From the NCBI GenBank assembly GCA_018824205.1, contig JAHJGX010000167.1, forward strand, positions 1 to 41,120: a stretch of DNA of 41,120 nucleotides, in the 5' to 3' direction. The position numbers and the translations under genes are program-made. The first letter of the stretch is position 1, and every line of letters starts with the position of its first letter. Shown here piece by piece: positions 8,840-17,098 of the stretch. The DNA is from a bacterium. GTDB taxonomy: Bacteria; Fidelibacterota; UBA2242. A model generated the notes under the pieces. It saw only the letters and a program-made list of their open reading frames with translations, made no database searches and was not told the origin of the DNA.

Positions 8840-9361
8840 TTATAAAAGCGCCAGAAGCTCGCGGATCCATTTCCGCTCAGCCTGCCACAGCGTCAGGGGG
8901 CGCGACAGCATTGCCCTCTCGATTGCACTGGGATTATTAACCCTGGTCAGTTCTTTGACTTTTAATTGAATCATGCGGCTTAGCTCAGAATCGTACAGAG
9001 ACAATGCTTCATTCATTTCCGGTTTGTCCAGCACTTCGCCGAAACTTAACCCGGTTTCAAACAGGCTGTTTTCCCGCTGGGGCTGTGACAGGGCTTTTTT
9101 TATCTCTTCACTAAATAGTTGACGCCCTTTATATGTTGCAGAATAGACCCGTCGGCCCGGAAGATGTTCCTGGGCTTTAAAATGACTTTCCAAGAGGCCG
9201 GTTTTTTCCATTTTTTTTAATGTCGAATAAATCGTGGAAAATCCTATTTTCAGGCGATCGCGAATCCCTTTTTCCTCGATTATTTTCTCAACATTGTAAG
9301 CATGACACGATTTTTCCCGTATGATTCCCAGTATTGTTAACTCCAGCTGTGTCATTCCCAT
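8840..9361 (-). CDS. PadR-family transcriptional regulator
   Basis: 173 residues. The N-terminal winged helix reads LELTILGIIREKSCHAYNV, then FSTIYSTLKKMEKTGLL, then a wing with GRRVYSATYKG, the standard PadR pattern. It is followed by a helical C-terminal half for dimerisation. Such regulators usually repress a nearby transporter or efflux operon; here the ABC exporter and LolA-like gene lie directly upstream on the same strand, and the small membrane protein follows. ATG 9361 or ATG 9355 could be the start; the two differ by two residues. It is likely autoregulated with its neighbours, but I could not define an operator. Confidence 0.88.
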   Translation of the reverse strand: MGMTQLELTILGIIREKSCHAYNVEKIIEEKGIRDRLKIGFSTIYSTLKKMEKTGLLESHFKAQEHLPGRRVYSATYKGRQLFSEEIKKALSQPQRENSLFETGLSFGEVLDKPEMNEALSLYDSELSRMIQLKVKELTRVNNPSAIERAMLSRPLTLWQAERKWIRELLALL

Positions 9362-9450
9362 CTCTCAATCATATTAAAATCTTATCCGGACTGCTGTGAA
9401 TTTAACGGTTTTGAAGATATAAATGCAAAAAAACCTGTGCTGATTTCTGA

Positions 9451-10164
9451 TCACTCTTCAAATAGTTTATCTTTAAGTCCCTGATTCAGCCGATAATCTT
9501 TAAATCGAATCGAAATTGTACCGCTCATCGGTTCGTTCCCGGATTTGTCACCGGCAAATCCTACTGGATTTTCGACTGTCGGGCGCCGCATTTCCGGAAT
9601 CGACCGCATCATATTAAGATAAACTGTAGTGGTATCGGGCAGCCATATTCCGTTTACATCGACGTACTGAATAGTAATTACCGATTCTCCCCTGTCCGGC
9701 ACATTGACAAGGACCTTTTCAATTGTCCATCGTTTGGCGTTGACCCAGATAGTCGTCACCATATCAACCGGTGAATCCGTAGGACGCAAATCCAGGATAT
9801 AAGATTTACTATCGTTTTGATCGGGCGTACTGCGCAGCTCGATTGTGGAATTTTTAGACAGAAGATCCGTCTGTGACGGTATAAAGCCGATTTTAGGAAT
9901 AATGGCAAAACCGGATGCCCTGACTTTAAATTTATCCGGGCGCTTATAATAAATCTGCAATTCTTTTGCGGGCATTCGCAAGTTTGGAATATCTACGTCA
10001 ACATTCACACTAGCTGAATAATCAGAAACAGGGTCCAGTCTTGATTGCACTTTCTTCAGAATATAGTTTGAGTCCGGTGGCGGTTTTGCCTGCGTCCCAA
10101 CGGTCAACAGGGCTGTAAATAAAACAGATATCTTTAATATTCGATATGAACAAACACGTTTCAT
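9451..10164 (-). CDS. Periplasmic LolA-like (outer-membrane lipoprotein-sorting fold) protein
   Basis: 237 residues with an N-terminal signal peptide (basic start, ISVLFTALLTV core, cleavage probably after TQA near residue 26). The mature part starts with an ILKKVQSRLDPVSDYSASVNV pattern and has alternating beta strands with Y-Y-K-R-P-D-K-F-K-V, which is characteristic of the LolA/LolB/MucB-like sheet that shields lipid chains. Its start codon overlaps the stop of the ABC permease by one base (TAATG), so it is translationally coupled to the exporter and probably works with it, for example as a periplasmic partner that takes a lipophilic substrate. It is not the housekeeping lolA itself on this context. 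Fold likely, role inferred. Confidence 0.7.
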   Translation of the reverse strand: MKRVCSYRILKISVLFTALLTVGTQAKPPPDSNYILKKVQSRLDPVSDYSASVNVDVDIPNLRMPAKELQIYYKRPDKFKVRASGFAIIPKIGFIPSQTDLLSKNSTIELRSTPDQNDSKSYILDLRPTDSPVDMVTTIWVNAKRWTIEKVLVNVPDRGESVITIQYVDVNGIWLPDTTTVYLNMMRSIPEMRRPTVENPVGFAGDKSGNEPMSGTISIRFKDYRLNQGLKDKLFEE

Positions 10165-11009
10165 TATGTTGTAATGTCTTTTCTTGAAAATATGATTAAA
10201 CTTAAACTATAAAAACCAATGATATAGCAACACAGATATCCGGTTTTGTGGGCAATTTCGCCCCAGGGAATCGGACTGGCAAAGGGGGCAAAAAACACAT
10301 CGAAATAGGACGTGAACAGGTAGGGGCGAATCACATCAAGAGCGTCAATTTGAATCACCGAAAGAATAAAAGATACAACCAGTACGGCATAGGTGCCGAT
10401 AATCGGCCCGATTCCGTTGCTGGTAATCGTTGAAAATAAAAATGTCAGCGACGCGACAACCATCTGAACAATCACGGCCAGCAGATAAGCAATCAAAAAT
10501 CGGAACAGCGCTTCGTTCTGAGACAGGATAAGAATGCCTTTGTCAAAGACAAACAGATCGCCGCCCCCAACGATCAACATGCCGGAGCCGATACTGATTA
10601 TTCCGAGAAAAAAGACAATCGTGAACGTGTAGAATAATGTTGCCAGAAATTTGGCTGTGACGATCTGAAATCGTGAAATCGGTCGGGTCATTAAAATTCT
10701 AAACGTCCCGGCCGCCCCTTCGCCAGCCATAATATCCCCGGATACCAGAACAATGAAAAACGGAAAATGAACCCATAAAACATTCATCAGGTAATAGGAA
10801 ACCAACAACCCGTTTACCAACGTTCCGACAAAGATAACCGAATCACCGAGAGAACGCAGGGCCTGGTCCTGTACTTCAAAACCGAAACGATGGGCAAGAT
10901 ACATAATAATCGGTACCAGAATCATAATTGTCGCAAATCCGATATACGTCCGTAAACGATTGAATATTTTCAGTATCTCAAAATAGATTGCCTTGATCAG
11001 AACTAACAT
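10164..11009 (-). CDS. ABC-2 type transporter permease
   Basis: 281 residues with about six transmembrane segments. The pattern is that of an ABC-2 permease: a first helix after an amphipathic N-terminus, a large loop, and the MAGEGAAGTFRILMTRPISR motif region in front of helix three, which is typical for these exporters (NatB/YhaP-like). It starts 3 bases after the ATPase stop and ends overlapping the LolA-like start, so the three form one operon. It presumably moves a hydrophobic compound, lipid or antimicrobial outward across the inner membrane; the substrate is not evident. Confidence 0.88.
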   Translation of the reverse strand: MLVLIKAIYFEILKIFNRLRTYIGFATIMILVPIIMYLAHRFGFEVQDQALRSLGDSVIFVGTLVNGLLVSYYLMNVLWVHFPFFIVLVSGDIMAGEGAAGTFRILMTRPISRFQIVTAKFLATLFYTFTIVFFLGIISIGSGMLIVGGGDLFVFDKGILILSQNEALFRFLIAYLLAVIVQMVVASLTFLFSTITSNGIGPIIGTYAVLVVSFILSVIQIDALDVIRPYLFTSYFDVFFAPFASPIPWGEIAHKTGYLCCYIIGFYSLSLIIFSRKDITT

Positions 11010-11012
11010 ATA

Positions 11013-11921
11013 TTATCCATGTCGGGTTTTCAAAAGGGATAAATAGTAATCCTCTAGCGAGGTTCTCGGTACAATCGAGAAAACTTTAAAATGATTATGT
11101 ATCAGAAATTCCGCTAATACCGGTCGTTTTTCAACAGATACATGAACTTTCAGCAGCCCGTTTTCGAGTGTAATATCTTTTACCCATTTTTCTGTTTTTA
11201 AATGATTAAATGCCCGTTCGGGATTATCGACCGATATTTCTGTAACATAAAAATCGGTTTTACGCAGGAGCTCTTCTACAGATCCCTGAACGATCAGGGA
11301 ACCATTGTCAATAATCGCCATATGGGTGCAAACCTGCTCTATTTCATGCAGCAGATGTGAAGACAGCACAACCGTCATATCCTGTTCCCGGGCCAACGAT
11401 ACGATGAGTTCCCGCATCTCATGAATACCTTCGGGATCAAGGCCGGAGGTCGGTTCGTCCAGAATGACCAGTTCCGGCTGATTGAGCAGGGCCTGGGCAA
11501 TTCCCAGGCGTTGTTTCATACCATGGGAATAATTGCGCACATTTTCTCTGGCCCGATCCTGAAGCCGGACAATTTCAAGAACCGCATTTATTCTTTCTTT
11601 ATCAACACCGCCACTTAATGAGCCCAGTATTTTAAGATTCTTCTCCGCCGATAAATAGAGATAAAAATCAGGTTTTTCGACGAGGGCGCCAATACGAGAA
11701 TAGATTTTTTGCCCCGAAGATTTAACATTTTGGGAAAGCAATTCAAACGAACCAGAGCTGGGTCTTATTAGATTCAACAACATGCGGATAGTGGTGCTTT
11801 TGCCGGCCCCGTTGGGACCGAGAAATCCGAATACCTGACCTTTTTCCACCGACAGATTCAGGTCTTTCACCGCCTGGCGGCTTCCAAAGCGCTTACTCAG
11901 ATTAAAAGTTTGTAACATCAT
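11013..11921 (-). CDS. ABC transporter ATP-binding protein (ABC-2 exporter)
   Basis: About 302 residues. Walker A is GPNGAGKST, the signature NYSHGMKQRLGIAQALL, Walker B ELVILDEPTSGLD, and the H-loop VLSSHLLHEIEQ. A C-terminal extension of about 85 residues after the nucleotide-binding domain is typical of the CcmA/NatA/BcrA exporter subfamily. An upstream TTG at 11933 would add four residues; I prefer ATG 11921 because GGGG lies about 7 bases before it. It heads the operon ATPase, permease, LolA-like, probably continuing to PadR and the small membrane protein. BcrA/NatA-like systems export lipids, ions or antibiotics; nothing here tells which. Confidence 0.92.
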   Translation of the reverse strand: MMLQTFNLSKRFGSRQAVKDLNLSVEKGQVFGFLGPNGAGKSTTIRMLLNLIRPSSGSFELLSQNVKSSGQKIYSRIGALVEKPDFYLYLSAEKNLKILGSLSGGVDKERINAVLEIVRLQDRARENVRNYSHGMKQRLGIAQALLNQPELVILDEPTSGLDPEGIHEMRELIVSLAREQDMTVVLSSHLLHEIEQVCTHMAIIDNGSLIVQGSVEELLRKTDFYVTEISVDNPERAFNHLKTEKWVKDITLENGLLKVHVSVEKRPVLAEFLIHNHFKVFSIVPRTSLEDYYLSLLKTRHG

Positions 11922-12036
11922 ATTTGACCCCAAAAGCGGTCGTCAATTTAATGCCTAAAACAACAGAATACAACGGATGTTTTCTCTTAAGCTGTCTGAT
12001 TCAGTTTGTTTGCTATAAACACGGAGCCCGGCCGAA

Positions 12037-13584
12037 TTACATCCACAGTTGCCGGTCAAGGCTCCTGTATTGAATTGCTTCTGCAAGATGTTCGGGTAAA
12101 ATTTCAGCCGCGCCAGACAGGTCGGCAATGGTCCGTGACACTTTCAGGATTCGGTCATAGGCCCGGGCGCTGAGACCCAGTTTCGTAATGGCGTTGTGAA
12201 GAAGGGTCTGCCCTGTCTTGTCTATTTTACAAAAACGATGAATCATTTTTGTATCCATGTCCGCGTTTGCATAAATGCCACTATACTGGAAAAACCGCTC
12301 GGTTTGGCGTTTCCTGGCCATTTGCACCCTGCTACGAATATTTTCAGACTGTTCTCCGGAGCTCTTTTGGGACAATTCTGATATCTTTACTGCCGGAACT
12401 TCAATATGTATATCAATTCTGTCCAGCAATGGACCGGATATCCTGGACATGTATTTTTGAATATGCATCGTTGAACAGGTACATTCATTATTTGGATCTG
12501 TACTGTAACCGCAGGGACATGGATTCATCGCACCAACCAGAATAAAATTCGCCGGATATGACAGCGAAATTTGGGCCCGGCTTATAGTTACGGTGTTATT
12601 TTCCATCGGCTGGCGCAGAACCTCCAAGACGTTTTTTTTGAATTCCGGCAGCTCGTCCAAAAACAAGACTCCGTGGTGACTCAAACTGACTTCGCCGGGA
12701 CGGGGAACCTTTCCGCCGCCGACCAGCGCTGCATCTGAAATTGTGTGGTGAGGTGATCGGAATGGCCGGATCGCGACGATTCCATCGCCAACCGGTATCA
12801 TGCCGGCAACAGAGTGAATTTTAGTTGTTTCAAGAGCTTCATTGAGAGTCAGATTCGGTAATATAGAAGGAAATCGTTTGGCCAGCATCGTTTTGCCGGA
12901 TCCAGGAGGACCAATCATAATGATATTGTGGGCGCCAGCCGCGGCCACCTCCAGAGCGCGTTTCGCATGTTCCTGGCCCTTTACATCGCAAAAGTCCTGC
13001 TCGTATTGTCGGTGTTCTTCAAACAATTCAGATACATTTACATGAATGGTTTCCGGCTGAAAATTTCCATTCAGAAAATCTATAGCTTCCTGTAATGATT
13101 TTACACCTACAACCGATAACCCGCCGGCAATCGCTGCCTCCCGCGCATTCACCTCGGGCAGAATCAGCCCTTTTACAGATGTGTTCTCCTGAATGGAAAC
13201 CGCAATAGGAAGAGCGCCTCTAATCCCCCGAAGGGTTCCGTCCAGCGACAACTCTCCGAGAATCACATATTCACTCAGAAGCTTGGTCGATACCCGGCCC
13301 GCGGCACTGAGAATACCAATTGATATCGGTAAATCAAACGCACTGCCTTCTTTACGAATATCTGCCGGGGCCAGATTAATGACAATTTTATTGTTCGGGA
13401 TAAAGAACCCCGTGTTTTTTATTGCCGACATGACCCGCTCTTTGCTCTCTTTTACAGCTCCCTCCGGAAGTCCAACAGTAATAAACCGGGGTATTTGAGC
13501 ATTTCCCAAGTTACATTCTACGTTTACCACATAGGCATCAATTCCCAATACGGCCGCGCTTTTCACAAGTGAAAACATTGACAT
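12037..13584 (-). CDS. comM: YifB/ComM family Mg-chelatase-like AAA+ ATPase
   Basis: 515 residues, full length. The N-terminal ChlI-like domain begins with VKSAAVLGIDAYVVNVE and FITVGLPEGAVKESKERV. The central AAA+ module has Walker A GPPGSGKTMLAKRFPSILP and Walker B GVLFLDELPEF, and the C-terminal part holds the GAMNPCPCG and CTC cysteine cluster and the SGPLLDRIDIH sensor region. In naturally competent bacteria ComM is a hexameric helicase that promotes branch migration during recombination of incoming DNA. The family is also widespread in non-competent bacteria, so the symbol is by homology. AAGGA precedes ATG 13584; a second ATG two codons later is possible. It stands alone, 103 bases or more from its neighbours. 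Confidence 0.93.
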   Translation of the reverse strand: MSMFSLVKSAAVLGIDAYVVNVECNLGNAQIPRFITVGLPEGAVKESKERVMSAIKNTGFFIPNNKIVINLAPADIRKEGSAFDLPISIGILSAAGRVSTKLLSEYVILGELSLDGTLRGIRGALPIAVSIQENTSVKGLILPEVNAREAAIAGGLSVVGVKSLQEAIDFLNGNFQPETIHVNVSELFEEHRQYEQDFCDVKGQEHAKRALEVAAAGAHNIIMIGPPGSGKTMLAKRFPSILPNLTLNEALETTKIHSVAGMIPVGDGIVAIRPFRSPHHTISDAALVGGGKVPRPGEVSLSHHGVLFLDELPEFKKNVLEVLRQPMENNTVTISRAQISLSYPANFILVGAMNPCPCGYSTDPNNECTCSTMHIQKYMSRISGPLLDRIDIHIEVPAVKISELSQKSSGEQSENIRSRVQMARKRQTERFFQYSGIYANADMDTKMIHRFCKIDKTGQTLLHNAITKLGLSARAYDRILKVSRTIADLSGAAEILPEHLAEAIQYRSLDRQLWM

Positions 13585-13828
13585 TTCCGCATCCTTTTTC
13601 TTTCCGTTATCTGAATATATCAGTTTTTTTAGTTAGTTACAAAAAGAAATTCATCTGAATGAACCCGACCGGGCCATATCATAATGATCTGGCTCTCATA
13701 TAAAAATGATATTAAATTTACCGGAATGTAGTTGTGAAAAAACATCTCCGCTCGTCGATAAACCGACATCTGTTGTTTAATGGCACTGGTTTTGTCATTA
13801 AGATAAACGAAAAAAAGGAGTTTCCAAA
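13585..13828. other. Divergent intergenic region between comM and the PDZ gene pair
   Basis: 244 bases without a gene. It must carry the promoter of comM (leftward) and of the PDZ operon (rightward). The right end contains the sigma-54-like element listed separately. An imperfect dyad (ATCAT-A-ATGAT, about 13678-13688) lies roughly 100 bases upstream of that element, a distance at which enhancer sites for NtrC-type activators are commonly found. I see no leader peptide or terminator. Confidence 0.5.
13781..13795 (+). promoter_or_regulatory. Candidate sigma-54 (-24/-12) promoter of the PDZ operon
   Basis: TGGCAC, five bases, then TTGT. The consensus is TGGCAC-N5-TTGC, so only the last base of the -12 element differs and the spacing is exact. 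The expected start point, about 12 bases downstream (near 13807), leaves a short leader with AAAGGAG before ATG 13829. Supporting context: an NtrC-type activator with an intact sigma-54 contact loop is encoded 4.5 kb downstream. The GC-to-GT change at -12 weakens the case. rpoN is not in this window. Confidence 0.5.
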
Positions 13829-15028
13829 ATGACATTAAATACAATAAAAAAAATCCTTCACTACCTAATGATCCCCCTGATTACACTTTCCCTTTTCAGA
13901 CCCGCTTTTGCAAAAAGTCGCTACGGCGCGGACGGCCGGGAGAATCCCGACCTGGAAGACCAATATAAGCAAGCCGCCGGAGAGCTGGAAAGCTGGTTTA
14001 AAAAACCCTCTGTCTATATAACCGAAACTTCAATCACGGATCAGCCGGATTTGGGTTACTATTTTGACAATATATCCTTTAAAGACGCCGACGATTTAAT
14101 TTATTCCGGAAATACCGGTGTTATTGTCAGTGGTAGTCGTAGCTGGAATACAAATCCCATTCTCCAGAGAGAAGACATTATTGTTAACATAGACGGGGTA
14201 ATCATCAAGAATCGGTCAAACTTTGAAGACATTATCGAAGCAAAGAACATTGGTGACACCATAACCGTTGAATACTTTCGACACGGAGAAATATTTAGCA
14301 AAAAAATACCGGTTTTAAAAAAAGAATCGACCTGTGATAAGGATTGTCTGTTTATAAATACGCCCCATAAAAAAAGCTGGGGTCTGGGGGGTGCGGCGTA
14401 TAAACCAATGTTTGTTAATGCCGATCAATCGGGTTTCAATGACTTGTTTGGTAGTCTTGGGTTCGATAATCTGTCAGAAATCAACAATCTATATCACGGT
14501 TTTGATTTGCAGGGCTTGGTCGGAAACGGGTATTTTATAGGTGGTTATGGTGTCTGGACGGGCCAGCACCAGAGTGTTAATTATACTATCGACTCTTCGG
14601 TTCCGGTTAATCGGAATTTAAAATACAATTCTGGTCTGGGGGGCGTCAGCCTGGATAAACGCTATCGTTTATCGGACAAATGGATCGCTTCGGCCGGAAT
14701 CATGGTTGGGGGCGGCGGCACTCGGTTCGAAATCGACCAGATCGAAAATACCGTTGACTGGAACCAAATGGATTTTGACACCAGCGGTTCATACAATGAC
14801 TATCTGCAGCTCAAGAAAAATTATGTCCTTTTGCATCCTCGTATATCGCTAATGTACCGGGTATTGCCGGTATTCTGGCTAAAAGTTGAGGCCGGCTACA
14901 TGCTCAGTTATTCAAAGAACGGCTGGCAGCAGATTCTGAACAACAACAAGCATGATATTGCCGGACCGGGAAACGCAACCTCTTTGAATGGATTTACCAT
15001 CAGCGTTTCGCCCTGGTTTGGATTTTAA
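13829..15028 (+). CDS. Exported PDZ protein with beta-rich outer-membrane-like C-terminal domain (paralogue 1)
   Basis: 399 residues. A signal peptide (LMIPLITLSLF core, cleavage likely after PAFA at residue 28) is followed by a PDZ domain at about residues 80-165: TGVIVSG in the carboxylate loop, then REDIIVNIDG, FEDIIEAKNIGDTITVEYFR. No protease domain is present. The remaining 220 residues are rich in alternating aromatic and glycine strands (GYFIGGYGVWTGQ, WIASAGIMVGGGG, FWLKVEAGYMLSY) and end in WFGF, the terminal aromatic pattern of outer-membrane barrels. It is a paralogue of the next gene, the C-terminal halves aligning around SLM-x2-VL and NGW. A strong AAAGGAG precedes the start. 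Role unknown; an envelope location is inferred. Confidence 0.7.
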   Translation: MTLNTIKKILHYLMIPLITLSLFRPAFAKSRYGADGRENPDLEDQYKQAAGELESWFKKPSVYITETSITDQPDLGYYFDNISFKDADDLIYSGNTGVIVSGSRSWNTNPILQREDIIVNIDGVIIKNRSNFEDIIEAKNIGDTITVEYFRHGEIFSKKIPVLKKESTCDKDCLFINTPHKKSWGLGGAAYKPMFVNADQSGFNDLFGSLGFDNLSEINNLYHGFDLQGLVGNGYFIGGYGVWTGQHQSVNYTIDSSVPVNRNLKYNSGLGGVSLDKRYRLSDKWIASAGIMVGGGGTRFEIDQIENTVDWNQMDFDTSGSYNDYLQLKKNYVLLHPRISLMYRVLPVFWLKVEAGYMLSYSKNGWQQILNNNKHDIAGPGNATSLNGFTISVSPWFGF

Positions 15029-15057
15029 TATAAAATAATGAGATGAAAGGAAATATC

Positions 15058-16341
15058 ATGAACAATACAAATTATAAAATAAACCGTGTATCTACCAATT
15101 TCATATTCCTGCTGCTTTTTGCCTGGTTTCTGTTTGTCGCCCGGGTGCTCTTTGCACAACCACAAGTTCTGACTGACGAAATGGGAACAGCATTACAGGA
15201 AGAACTCTTGTCGGGAATCAATCCCGATACGGCCCATGTCGATACCTTATTAATTGAAACCGATAAAGGTGGTAAACCATATTTGGGAATCGTTTTTAGC
15301 CGCGATCTGGATTTTGAAAAAGCGGCGGACCTGCACTATCCCAACACACATGGCGCCTATATCAATGAAATTGATGCGGGCGGACCGGCTGATCAGGCCG
15401 GTCTTCAAGAAGGTGATATAATCACCCGGTTTGGTAATGATAAAATCCGGTACAACGACCATTTTATTCGCATTGTGGAAAATTATCATCCCGGGGATGT
15501 TATTCCTATAATCCTGTTCCGGGATGGAAAAATTATGAAAACAAGCATTACGCTGGACTCCGCCCCTGATCAAAAATATGTGGAATTAGACGAACCGGAT
15601 TTCACTATGGAATTTAATTTACCAATCAAAAAGAAACCGCATTTAGTAGAATCCAGCCAAAACGGTATACTTGCCTGGGATTTTATTTTCTATGCCCCGG
15701 AAAACTTGGAATTATATGATGGTTTTCTGAGTACGCAACTGGGGTATTCGTCGCTTCTTGAGGGAAGACGTGTGAACGATAAAAGTTACTCCGGCTTAAA
15801 CATGAACGGTTTCCACTTAAGACCGGGCGAACAGGACGGTTCAACAAACTGGGGAATCTTCTGGGCCAGCAATAATTGGAACCGCCAGAAGCCAATTACT
15901 TATAACAGCGAAGATTTCACCCGTAATATGGTTCACAGTATTAATTACTGGGGACTTACGCTGGACAGACAAATTACAATTTTTAATCACATCGTGTTGT
16001 CCGCCGGTGTATTGGCCGGCCGGCTGACCAGCGGGCTGGAGTTTTACCAGACCGAGTCCATAGACTCCTGGGGCGATATCGGGACCCAGTTAACAAGCAA
16101 TGAAAAGAATTATTTGAGTGTCGAAAAAAAGTATCTTCTGGTCCAGCCGAATGTCTCTCTCATGATTCCCGTTTTGGGAGATATCGGCTTCCAGGTAAAG
16201 CTTGGGTATTTCTATGGAATTCCTCAATCAAACGGATGGAAGGTGACGTCTTTGGATGGTGAAAAGAGTGTCGTCGATTCGCCTAATTCATCCGTTGGCG
16301 GGTACACTGTGTCGTTCGGACCGGCAATCATTTTGAAATAA
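15058..16341 (+). CDS. Exported PDZ protein with beta-rich C-terminal domain (paralogue 2)
   Basis: About 427 residues from ATG 15058, chosen because AAAGGA lies 8 bases upstream; an ATG at 15043 has no ribosome binding site. The signal peptide has core FIFLLLFAWFLFVARV and likely cleavage after LFA. The PDZ domain lies at about residues 75-165: PYLGIVFSRDLDF, then GAYINEIDAGGPADQAGLQ, EGDIITRFGNDKI, PGDVIPIILFRDGK, a more canonical PDZ than in paralogue 1. The C-terminal 230 residues are beta-rich and align with paralogue 1 (YLLVQPNVSLMIPVL, LGYFYGIPQSNGW). It starts 29 bases after paralogue 1, so the two form one operon. A hairpin follows at 16416-16447. The function is not known. Confidence 0.7.
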   Translation: MNNTNYKINRVSTNFIFLLLFAWFLFVARVLFAQPQVLTDEMGTALQEELLSGINPDTAHVDTLLIETDKGGKPYLGIVFSRDLDFEKAADLHYPNTHGAYINEIDAGGPADQAGLQEGDIITRFGNDKIRYNDHFIRIVENYHPGDVIPIILFRDGKIMKTSITLDSAPDQKYVELDEPDFTMEFNLPIKKKPHLVESSQNGILAWDFIFYAPENLELYDGFLSTQLGYSSLLEGRRVNDKSYSGLNMNGFHLRPGEQDGSTNWGIFWASNNWNRQKPITYNSEDFTRNMVHSINYWGLTLDRQITIFNHIVLSAGVLAGRLTSGLEFYQTESIDSWGDIGTQLTSNEKNYLSVEKKYLLVQPNVSLMIPVLGDIGFQVKLGYFYGIPQSNGWKVTSLDGEKSVVDSPNSSVGGYTVSFGPAIILK

Positions 16342-16415
16342 TACGACGCCGTACACACATCAAATGAAAGGGGAGTTTATATAAATCTCACAATCTTTTA
16401 CCCACAAACCCACAC

Positions 16416-16447
16416 AACATGCTCTTTCCGCCCTGGGAGAGCATGTT
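16416..16447 (+). terminator. Hairpin after the PDZ operon, possible terminator
   Basis: A perfect 10-bp inverted repeat (AACATGCTCT ... AGAGCATGTT) with a 12-base loop, in the 184-base gap between PDZ paralogue 2 and the DUF4390-like gene. No T-run follows, so intrinsic termination would be weak; partial termination or mRNA stabilisation is equally possible. Nothing else was recognised in this gap. Confidence 0.45.
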
Positions 16448-16525
16448 CATTAGCATACAAAACACGCCGGATTGAAGTAATGTAATTGGATTAATTTCCG
16501 GTTTAATGTATCTTGTAGCAACATT

Positions 16526-17098
16526 ATGTTTGGAACAATCACAGATCGACTCATCGCTACAATAATTTCCGTTGGCTCAATGTTTTTTCCGTTCATTGAC
16601 GGCATCGAGCCGGTTTTCAACGACGTCAGAATAAGTATCGTCGAAAACGCGCTGGTACTATCCATGCATCTCGAAAACTGTTATACTGAAGAACTGGATA
16701 AAATCCTTATGTCCGGGCAGGCGATCCCCCTTCGATTTCAGGCAGAGCTGTTTGACCGGGATCAAAAACAGCCACTTCTGACCAAACAGTTCTACCAGAC
16801 CCTCCGATATAATCCTCTTGAAAAACATTACAGACTCTATTCATCGGAAAAAGATGATAGCGATACCTACGGTACACTGCCGCAGGTTCATATGAATTTC
16901 AGCGCTCTGAACAACATTAAATTGTTAAAATCAGGCGATCTGGAAAAAGGACACGACTATTTTATCCGGTTAATGGCATATTTGGACCCGGTTACCTTTA
17001 TCGGCGAAAAGTCCAACCTTGACCTTATGCTATATTGGAACAACAAAAAGCCGGTTGTAAACACAGAAACATTCAATCTGTCCATATTTTATCATTAA
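16526..17098 (+). CDS. DUF4390-like exported protein upstream of an NtrY-type kinase
   Basis: 190 residues. A hydrophobic stretch at residues 9-24 looks like a signal peptide or anchor. The mature part begins with PVFNDVRISIVENALVLSMHLEN and later has IPLRFQAELFDRD, a DUF4390-like pattern: a short beta-rich periplasmic domain. In proteobacteria DUF4390 genes commonly precede ntrY-ntrX, and this gene has the same place here: its TAA overlaps the kinase ATG (TAATG). I infer it is periplasmic and might modulate or feed signal to the sensor kinase. No clear ribosome binding site precedes ATG 16526. Family assignment is from pattern and context, not from a search. Confidence 0.6.
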   Translation: MFGTITDRLIATIISVGSMFFPFIDGIEPVFNDVRISIVENALVLSMHLENCYTEELDKILMSGQAIPLRFQAELFDRDQKQPLLTKQFYQTLRYNPLEKHYRLYSSEKDDSDTYGTLPQVHMNFSALNNIKLLKSGDLEKGHDYFIRLMAYLDPVTFIGEKSNLDLMLYWNNKKPVVNTETFNLSIFYH

